A stretch of 64,000 nt of DNA from Phlyctochytrium arcticum (taxonomy: Eukaryota; Chytridiomycota; Chytridiomycetes; Chytridiales; Chytridiaceae), in NCBI GenBank assembly GCA_025602905.1, contig JAHLKI010000001.1, forward strand, positions 2,108,001-2,172,000. The letters are read 5' to 3'. Of the stretch, positions 55,439 through 64,000 are shown one piece after another. Position 1 is the first letter of the stretch. Each line of letters opens with the position of its first letter. A program made the position numbers and the translations under genes. Under the pieces are notes generated by a model. The model had not been told where the DNA came from. It made no database searches and was given only the letters and a program-made list of their open reading frames with translations.

Positions 55439-58400
55439 ATGCCCGTGCCAGCCTACGGTGCACGACGCCGATCTCGACTGTTTGAAAATGTTCCCTCTTC
55501 ATCTCGGGAGTTTCGGTTGTTGATCGATACGATACCCATTACGACAGTTGAGGAAGACGCGTTTGGAGCCGACGCAACCGATGTTGATGACCTCCCAGAA
55601 ATCATTCAGAGTCGGCGTCGCCGTCGCCTGCGGGAAGGTGGATCGGCTGCACTGGGAGATGATGCTTGGACGGGACAACCGGGGTATCGCCCCGTACTAT
55701 ATCGCAAAAAAAAGGTTGACAAAGTATCAGAACCACTCGATGGAACAACTGGAGTTGGGGTGATAGCTTGGTCCTTGGTACAAGAGACCATTTCGCAAAT
55801 ACTAGGACCGAAGGGCTCTCGTGAAGACCCGCAGCTTTGGAGACAGGATGTTGCTGAGGATGAGGAAGAAGACCAGGAATCGTTTGATCCAGATGATTCC
55901 ACGTCCAAAGCCCGTATGCTGGGCCGCAAGCGAACCACAAATGCGTCCTCATCACTCCCTATCACCATCCCCCACGGTTTGCAGCAAACTAGAGCCATCA
56001 CATACCCAAAGGCTCAAGTAAAGAATGCACTGTTTCTGCCATCCGGAGGATTTGCGCAGCCACGGGGTGCTTCTACGTCAGGATTGCCCGCCGCAGCAAG
56101 TACACCGGATGTCTTTGTAGTACTCGATGATCAGGGGGTGACTGTTTGGCGAGGAGCAGTGAGAATCCGCCGCGAAGAATGGTCATGGGTCAAATCTGGA
56201 GTGGTGGGATGGTGCTGGGTGGAGAAACGGAGATGCTTCGTAGTAGCAGTAGGCGACATGACCATCAGGGTAAGAGAAAATGGCGCCGTTCCAACGTCTT
56301 TATCAGACAAGTGATTCATGTGAGTCCTCCAGGTTCTAGATCACCATTACGAGGAGCTATCCGTGGTATCGAATTCCAAACCGATTCTCTTGTTAGTTTA
56401 CCGACGTTTGAAACTTGATTTTCATTTCGGCTGAATAACGCTCTTTGTCTATCAAGTATCGATTTTGTTGCGGAAAAAAACGAGCTTGTGACCGGGGAAG
56501 TCGGTACAATCAAGGTAAATACCGCGATTTTCCAGCGCAACGAGTCCGCCAATACTGAATCTCGCATAGTTCTGGACTTTGGCGTATTCAACGTAGGTTT
56601 CGCTTCGGAACGCACGCATTGACAATCCGACTTATGTCCAATGCAGCAATCATCGGCGAGATATTTATACACCGACGCCGCGTCTAGTCATAGAAGATCT
56701 GCTTGAAGAGGAATGGGTGTCTTTCATAGTGTATGACCGCACATCTGATCGATGCTTCGCCGCCGTCGATTCGAGTGTATATGTTCGTACTGGTAAAGCT
56801 ATCATTTATCTGACCGTGGCTGATCATCGATGTAGATTTATGATTGGACGACCGGCGAGCGTCTCCAGACGCTCAAGTACATACATGACATGTCAATTAC
56901 ATGCTTTGTGTTTTACGAGGCCGGCGACATACTTATCACGGGTAGTAAAGATGGAAAGAGTAAGTGTTTTTCAAGCAAGATTCTTCCAGTTATTTGAATG
57001 TTTCTTAAGTTCTGATCGACGGCGTTCCCTCTTAGTCAAAGTGTGGACATCGCAATTTTTGCTGCTCCATACATTTTCTCATAATGCCGCTATTACTGCT
57101 CTTTTGCTGATTGAGAAAGGGGCGGTCGCTGCCTGGGCGAGCACCCCAATCGTTATGAGCAGCTCGCTCGACGGCACGATTCGCATGTGGGATTTCGATA
57201 TGGGATCTTGTGTCTATCGCGTTAATTTGGGTGCTGGGAGTTCTCAGTCAGATGGGTCTGCGGGTGGAAGTGGGGCTGGTAATGATTCTCAGGCAGGCGG
57301 TGGAGCGGGCGCTGGTGCCCTCACGGGCTCATCTACCACCTCAGGAGGGGGCGGAGGTCAGGGAAGTTCTGAAACAATATCTGGGGGCATCTTTGGCATG
57401 CATTGGATGCGGAAAGATTGCTTCTGGCTTTGGAGTCGGAAAGGCGTCAGTATATGGTCTCTTAACCGCTACCATTCCACATTCACGTACCTGCGTACCC
57501 GCCCCATCTTCATTCGGCGTCTTACCCACCCCACATACCCTTCTCGCATTCTGGCGGCTTGTCAGGATGGAAGTATAAAACTCATGAGTCCCGCCTCCGG
57601 CTTGGTATTGGTTACCGCGTTTCCGGTGTACAAAGACGTACGCATTAGCGACTTAGTGGGCGACGCAGCTGGGAAGAGAGTTTATACCTTCATGACTAAT
57701 GGAGATATTGTGGTATACGATGTATCGGTCAATCCTGGAGTTATCCTAGGAATTTGGGAAGACGTTGGTGAGTTAGTCTGCATATTTACCCAAGCCCTAG
57801 AAAATAATTTAATGCGATATGTCCACAAGCACCCCGAGACAAAGTGTCTTGCATAACGGGGATTGACTTGTACAATCATCCAAATCAGGCCAATGCTTTC
57901 CGTCGGCCTTTCTATCTGGGATTTGGCGCTGAAGGCGGAGGAATTGGTTGGATTGCGGATGGTGGGAGGCAAGAGGGTGGCGTGCAGGTGTGTGTTGACA
58001 GCACAATCGGCGGAGCTTGTAGCTGACTGTCCATTTCAGGCGCACATTGCAGAAGTGACACACATAGTATTTAATGCCACTAATCTTCAGGTGATCTCGG
58101 CAGGCAGGGACTTCACCATCAAAGTCTGGCAACTGACCACCCCATCACCGAACGTACTTCATCTTTCACATAAAGCATCCATTGCGACTCCCTATCATGT
58201 GCCGGCGCAGATTGGGCTAGCTCCAGAACGCAACGCAATCGGATTGCACTTAAATGGTGGTGTGACAAGTTGGTCGTGTAAAACGGACGGTTTAGCGAAG
58301 GGGAACTGGGGAGAGGGCATAGCGGACATCGCTTGGTGTTCGCATTGGGGTATTTGGGTTACCGCTGAACGAGGTGGAGTAGTGAGAGTATGGGATCAGA

Positions 58401-61400
58401 TTGGACTGCTAAGGTATGTATGTAAGGTCTTTGTAACCAGGTTCTTTCTAACGTCCATGATGAAAGGGAGATCCAATTTAATGAGCCTATTCTATCCTTG
58501 TGTTTTGCAAATGCCCGGGGTGATCTTTTAGTGTCGTTGAACGACCAGATTTCACTGGTGCGCATGCATGACTGTAAGTATTATTCAAATCGCCACAAAG
58601 TACGCAACGTTACTGAGATCAAGCAGATTTGCCCCATTCGTTTTTGCGAAAGGCACTAGAATGTGATTTTGCCGATGATCCTATAGAGCTGCCTCTGCCC
58701 TTTGATTCAAATATCGATTTTTGGGAGGGTGTCTACGAAAGAGACATTAGTAACAAGAAGGATGTCGGATCTTGGCACATGAAAAAGAAGTATGTAGTTC
58801 TCCTTCCGTGGCTGGGTTGCCAACTGAGTATTTATTTAGGCCTGAGAATAACCGTTACAAGATTGTGGCTCCCAATCATGAAACAGACACCTCTACTCCC
58901 ATGTCTGCCATGGAGCGAAACGCCATGGCCGAACGAGTATGTTTCAATCAATCAATTACAGATTTTAACAATGCTAAACCCACTACAGCGCCGTGCCCAT
59001 CGCCTGTTCATACAACAGGAGCAACGGGCGTTCCGCGGTGCAAGACGTTTCGAGAGTCTATCCAAGGGGAGGGCCAAGTCACCGCACGATGACTTGAAGG
59101 AGGATGAGAACGATCCTGATCTTATGCTTGTGCATCATTTTGTCAGTGAAGAAGACTTGGTGGACATTATACGGCCTTCAAGTCCTACAGAGGGGGTAAA
59201 TTGCATTCTTGATTGGCGATTGGGTCGTTGTTTGACACTAAGTCGATCTGCAAAAGGTTGACGGAGAACTTATCTTGGAGCATGCGCTTTCTGAAGCCCG
59301 TAAGTCACCCATTTTGTTGATTTTAATTAATTGAGCTGTTTTCGAACAAGTCATTAGTTATTCAAGTCCGCAAGCGACCTATCAAGTCTGCAGATCGCCC
59401 ACGATCATCCCGCAGACGACAAGATAACATACTCAGGGCCCCACAACAACCTCGGGGGGAGTTATCACGGGAGGCCATTACGGCACAGAGGGCACTTATT
59501 CGTCGGAAGCTCCAGGCTGCAGGGGTGGCCATGCCCAACAGTTCTCTTGCGCAAGAAGTGCACAAAGGTCGCCGACCATCTTTTATGGCTAAACGAGCGA
59601 AACCAGTGGAATCGCCCACCACCCCCAAACCAACGGGGAAGTATCAGATGCCTGTGCGCGCTCGAGGACAGCGTAAGAAAGTTGAAGACCCGTTTAAGGA
59701 CTTTGAAGCACAAAGAAGGAATGTAGCAATCGGGGATCTCTTTAAGGTTCAGGAGGAACTCTATGAGCAGGATCGCATCATGGCTGGCGTGGAGGATGAC
59801 GACGAATCTAGCAAGGGTGTGCCACCTGAAATTTTGCCCCCTCCTCCTTCCCCTCCTCTGTTTGAGCCAGAAGTAATTGAACGGCCCAAACGAAAACGAA
59901 AAGCCCCAGCAAAGAAAAAGAAGGTAACCAAAATCCAAGCCCCGAAAGCTTTAACGATAGATTATGTACCACCACCGCCGCCCGCGATGATCCAACGAAC
60001 GATAGTTGAACGTCCCCCTCCCCAACCGGTCTCGCCACCCAAAGTTGAGCCCAAAGTGACTGATACTGCGCCAAAGCCTCTTGTCCCGACGGTCATCAGT
60101 ATCCCACAGAAACCGAAGCCGCCAGCCCCGCCCGCGGAACCAAAGAAGCCGTCCCGACCCCCTTCTGCCGCCGAACCCAAAGAGAAAGCTGTGGCACCGC
60201 CGAAACCCCGTCCCAAGCCTAAGTCCAAAGTCGAGTCGGTACCTGTCCCCCTTGAACCTGAGCCTTGGTTTGTGCAATATGAGGACGTCAAGGTGGAGAC
60301 TTCCCCTACTTTATCACGTCATGATTCAGAAGAGGTTCTGCCTTTGATGGAACCAGTAGAGCAAAAAGAGGCGGCTGCGTTTTCCTGGAACTTGATTCGA
60401 GCACGCGAGTTTTCAGGGGAGGAAATCCCAGATGAGCTCAGAAGACTTATGGGTATGTTCTGGTTTCCGCAACTAAAGGTACGATGACTTTTGAACACCA
60501 ACGTTACTATACAACTTAACCAACCCGGTTCATCAGGGAAAGCAAGTAACGCTCACAAACATTGTGGCCGCTTTATTACAGCTTTTAAAAAGCGGCCTGT
60601 GGCTCGAGAAAGTGGAGGCATCCAAAGCGCTTTTATTTCTCTACCACACATTTTCCCACGATTTTTTGGATCCTTTAGCTGTACTGATTCGACCACAATT
60701 GGAATGCCTGTGGGATGAAAACTGGCAGGTATGAAATTGAAATTCTCTGTGAGATCCTTATTAGCTCAACTTATGTCGGGTCACAGGTTCGCGCGCAGCT
60801 TTGTCAATATGTAACACAATACAAGATACCCCACTTGGAAGTATTGACTGGCTTAATTGGTAGACTAAGCGACGAAAATGAGCAAGTCCGGTAAGACTTC
60901 AGTGCGAACTCTATGTAGCGTCGTACCTGATACTCACTATATTTCAGAGTTGTAGCGCTGTCATGCTTGACAACCCTTGGCATCCGTAATATCGAGGATT
61001 TGAAAAAGGTTATGATGGATTGTGGAATGATCACGGCATCAACCCCACCTGGGGCTGATATTGCATTGACTGTAAGTTATGGTTGAGGACTTATTCCCAA
61101 TCAATGCTGACATGTATGGACAGCAAATGTTGGCCACTCTGGAGCATAAGCAGCAACTGTCGTGGGAAACTCATGAATGGGACATCAGTCGATGGCTTTG
61201 CACATTGCCAAATCTTACCCATACATTTGAGCAGCTCCATGATCTTCCAATATCTAAGATACCTGCAGCTGCTCCTGCTGCGGGAATTGATCTGCGTCGC
61301 AATAGTTATATCGAACACCTAGCGGGTCCTTTTTTCCCACCTGACGCTCACGGATGGCGACTCTCCCAAGGTGGTGAGACGGCTGAAGCCCGCGCAGGCC

Positions 61401-61954
61401 GGTTGGAGATGCTTTCAAATGCTCGACAAACCAAAGGGATTACAGCTGAAGACATCGCGTATATGGATGTAGATGATGGCGTCAAACATGGCTGGGACAC
61501 GAAACAACCTCAGAATATTTGGACATTAACCAATCCCAAATCCGCCACACCGACAAAGCACCCCGTTGCCCCGAGCAAGAAAGAATACAGGCTCCCTGCA
61601 TGTGTTCTCGAACGACAACTTAAAATACAACAGGAGAATCTTAGACCAAAACGCGTATCACTTCATTCAGCTCAGCTGGGCATCCGACCACTTACGGCGG
61701 GTTCCCGTCTGGCAAAAGTCGGATTCAAAGGTGTCTTGATGGCGGTCAAACCTGCCCTTAAGATTCCAAAAGCAGACTTAACTCGTCCGCGTACCGCACC
61801 TGTTTACGGCGAAGCTCCTGTGACCTTGAAGAGCCGAACTGTACAATCCGCGGGCGGGGCTGGACACAGTATCAATGCACCATGGTCCGCGCATCTGCGG
61901 ACAACATTTCCGCCTGTGGATGTGGAACTACACGACCGGCCATTTAGAGCGTAG
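55439..61954 (+). CDS. WD40-HEAT flagellar protein, WDR97/WDR87-like
   Basis: A 1827-residue protein in 19 exons; I checked all phases (5484 coding nt). Residues 1-277 are a basic/acidic preamble. From about 278 to 860 there are WD repeats: GTIKFWTL, VYIYDWTTGERL, ITGSKDGKIKVWTS, MSSSLDGTIRMWDF, SAGRDFTIKVWQL, GVVRVWDQIG. A Gly/Ser-rich loop of about 50 residues (about 476-529) interrupts the propeller. LPLPFDSNIDFW follows. Exon 15 (59358-60478) adds an Arg-rich then Pro/Lys-rich linker. Exons 16-18 have HEAT-like helices (GKQVTLTNIVAALLQLLKSG; RVVALSCLTTLGI). WD then HEAT is the layout of WDR97, an axonemal component in animals and protists; WDR87 is the alternative. Introns are 50-70 nt. 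The adjacent LRR gene fits a flagellar context. Confidence 0.75.
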
Positions 61955-62473
61955 AATTACCACCAGAATACTTGAAAATGTAGATAGCGGGAATACTAAG
62001 TAGACAGAAAGAAACTTAATGACGAAGTAAATGTAGATACATTCAATTGAAATCAAATTTTCTATTGCCCGACGCGACGCTCAGATGCTGGGACGGATCT
62101 ATCTTTAGATTTTCGAAACGGTCGATTTCCGAGTAACTATTTATGGATAGATGCTCAAATTGTCAATTTCCACATTTTATTGGTAAGAACTTATCTGAAT
62201 CCGTTAGAGAAATTGTCAAGATGGCATGAAATGCCGTAGAAATCTGGCGGGGATTATTGAAAAAAATGAGGTCGTTTTGATAATCGTACTGAAAAACTTT
62301 TTTTTTCTATGGAGAGCTTCCCTTAGTTGCAAATAAACAAAATTTAGTTCGTTGCTTAAATGCATTGAAATCTATGACATGTCTACCTAAAAAATATGCG
62401 AGGGCTGTAGATTCCTGAGCCGCTTGTTCCAACGTTCCGCTTCTGAAAGTCACAATCACATCATATTGCAGAA
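61955..62473. other. intergenic region, no supported gene
   Basis: 519 bp of AT-rich DNA between the WDR97-like and LRR genes, containing T runs near 62297 and the likely promoter of the LRR gene. Nothing else seen. Confidence 0.5.
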
Positions 62474-63827
62474 ATGCCACCCAAGAAAGCCAGCGGGAAA
62501 AAAGGTGCATCTGGCAAGAAAAAAAAGGAAGCTGAAGTGGAAGCCGCCAATCAGCTACGAATAGTAGCTTTAAAACAACTGAAGGCGGATTATGCTACGC
62601 AATGCAAGCACTTTGTTACTGAAGCGATGCCATGTGAGTACTCTGCCTGATGTTCGTGATTGACGATATTTACATTCTTCCCCTTCTAGCGCTCGTTCGG
62701 CGGATAGATCAGGAATTAAAGCGAGCCGAAGAGTTTGAAGATATAGACAAGGTTTGTGGCATGCATTGTCCCACGTCCATAATTTCTAGCTAACCAACAG
62801 CTGATATTTCTCCGCAGATTATCCTGAATTCTATGATACTCACCCCCAATGACATATACTCCATAACTACCACGTTTCAGTGCTACGCAGCATTGGGAGG
62901 AATATACATATGGCGCGCGAAAGTGGAGGGTACTGGTCTGGAAGCGCTGGTAGGCCATCGTTAGAGATGTGCTTCTCTTCATCGGCTTGTGTCTGACTTT
63001 GGCTGCCATCGGTGAAGGCCGCTTTCATCTCTTCTCGCCCTAGTGTTACCGCGCTACATCTTATTGACTGCAAGATCACCCCCATAATGGCAAAACACGT
63101 TGCATCTGTTTGTCAAAATTCAACAGGGATCAAGCGGCTTGTGCTGGATCACAATCCGCTGGGCACTAAAGGCATTGGAACGATATGCCGGGGTCTGAGT
63201 GAGAACAAGCTTTCCGTAATGGAAAAACTGAGCTTGCGATATTGTGACGCCGATCCTACCACGGCAGATTCTTTGGGTCAGGCCATAGTGGCGAGTGTTA
63301 CCCTCCAGTACGTTGATTGCGCGGATTATCACGCTACATACTTACTATTTGCTTGAACCAGAGAGCTGCATCTCGACGGTAACTTCCTGGCAGATTCCGG
63401 TCTTTCCATATTGGGCAAGTACCTGCGACGAAATCCACCACTGAAAGCACTCCATGCTGCCGCCAATCAAATCAACAATTCCACACCATTACCTATTCCG
63501 ATGACCACAATCATACCCCCTCTGCCTACTATTCCGCTCGTCGCGACGCCATTCTCTATATTTTGCTCGACCATTGCATCCGAAAACACACGTTTGTCCA
63601 TTCTGGATCTGAGGAGCAATCATGTAGGAGATGAAGGTGCCAAACTTCTGATGGATATGCTTCGTGCGCGCAAACAGTTATGGGCGAGCAAGCAAGCTGA
63701 CCCTCTAATGGTTATGATATCCGAGCGCACGCGCGAAGAACTTTTCGAGGGGGTTTGGGCATTGAATGATGCTATGGCCGGAGCTGGTAAGAAAGGTGGT
63801 AAAGGGAAAAAGGGCAAGAAGAAGTAG
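62474..63827 (+). CDS. leucine-rich-repeat protein with basic tails, probably flagellar
   Basis: Five exons (62474-62633, 62690-62751, 62818-62949, 63018-63307, 63362-63827) give 369 residues. It opens with a Lys-rich tail (MPPKKASGKKGASGKKKKEA) and closes with KKGGKGKKGKKK. Between them lies a helical region (DQELKRAEEFEDIDK) and ribonuclease-inhibitor-type LRRs of about 28 residues: LHLIDCKITPIMAKHVA, LVLDHNPLGTKGIGTI, LSLRYCDADPTTADSL, LHLDGNFLADSGLSIL, LDLRSNHVGDEGAKLL. This architecture is common among axonemal LRR proteins of zoosporic fungi and algae, but RNI-type LRRs also occur elsewhere. Position directly downstream of the WDR97-like gene supports a flagellar role. No catalytic motif is present. 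Confidence 0.75.
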
Positions 63828-64000
63828 AATATCTAGAAAGTTGCCATTGACATTGTATATAGAGTGCATCCAATGCCAGAACTGCTCGCGATACCCTCTC
63901 TGTCCCCACGCATCCAGAATACCGTATACATTCCCGAATTTCGCGGAAGACACTCAATTCAATACGTAGAAAGAAATGCTGTTATTGTTTAGAAAATCGG

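Noticed and set aside
58937..58961. 25-nt intron in the WDR97-like gene
   Set aside because: An acceptor at 58988 gives a 52-nt intron in the same phase with a TGCTAAAC branch-like word, matching all other introns.

Overview
The window looks like nuclear DNA of a flagellated (zoosporic, chytrid-type) fungus. The evidence is a mixture of fungal genes (a Yhm2-type citrate carrier, an Mrc1 checkpoint mediator, a DUF3712-type protein), genes normally lost with the flagellum (a large WDR97/WDR87-like WD-HEAT protein next to a basic-tailed leucine-rich-repeat protein), and a PA28/REG proteasome activator that Dikarya lack. Genes are cut by many short introns (about 50-70 nt, GT-AG). I rebuilt the exon chains by hand. 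Where several introns were possible I preferred those that keep frame, recover a domain and exceed about 50 nt.

Layout. Bases 1-13,000 are gene-poor, AT-rich and repeat-derived: a 630-bp foldback element (3975-4604), a 147-bp TA-flanked MITE with 24-bp terminal inverted repeats (9484-9630), two related promoter/LTR-like modules (about 6.45-6.59 and 10.62-10.77 kb), a repeated 19-20-bp motif (11.29, 11.43 and 12.20 kb) and two long C tracts. A degraded or intron-split protein-like region lies at 13.0-13.9 kb. From 15.4 kb to the end the DNA is gene-dense: arginase, YHM2, PIG-L/GPI12, a CCHC-WD40 protein (minus), a PB1-SAM protein, a LEA-like small protein (minus), a homeodomain protein, an unrecognised Ser/Pro-rich protein, a 1513-aa unknown protein, a DUF3712-like membrane protein, MSH5 (minus, 26 exons), a 143-aa unknown protein, a DUF6787-like mitochondrial membrane protein (minus), MRC1 (minus), a PA28-like activator, the WDR97-like protein and the LRR protein.

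Functional themes: nitrogen and mitochondrial metabolism (arginase, citrate/2-oxoglutarate carrier), GPI-anchor synthesis, replication and meiosis (MRC1, MSH5), nuclear proteolysis (PA28) and the axoneme (the last two genes). These are neighbours rather than an operon-like system. The least described pieces are the PB1-SAM protein, the CCHC-WD40 protein, the 1513-aa protein with a repeated R-x-PSLD-x-QRA-x-LR motif, the 388-residue disordered N-terminal extension of MSH5 and the microsatellite-coded SQ array of Mrc1.
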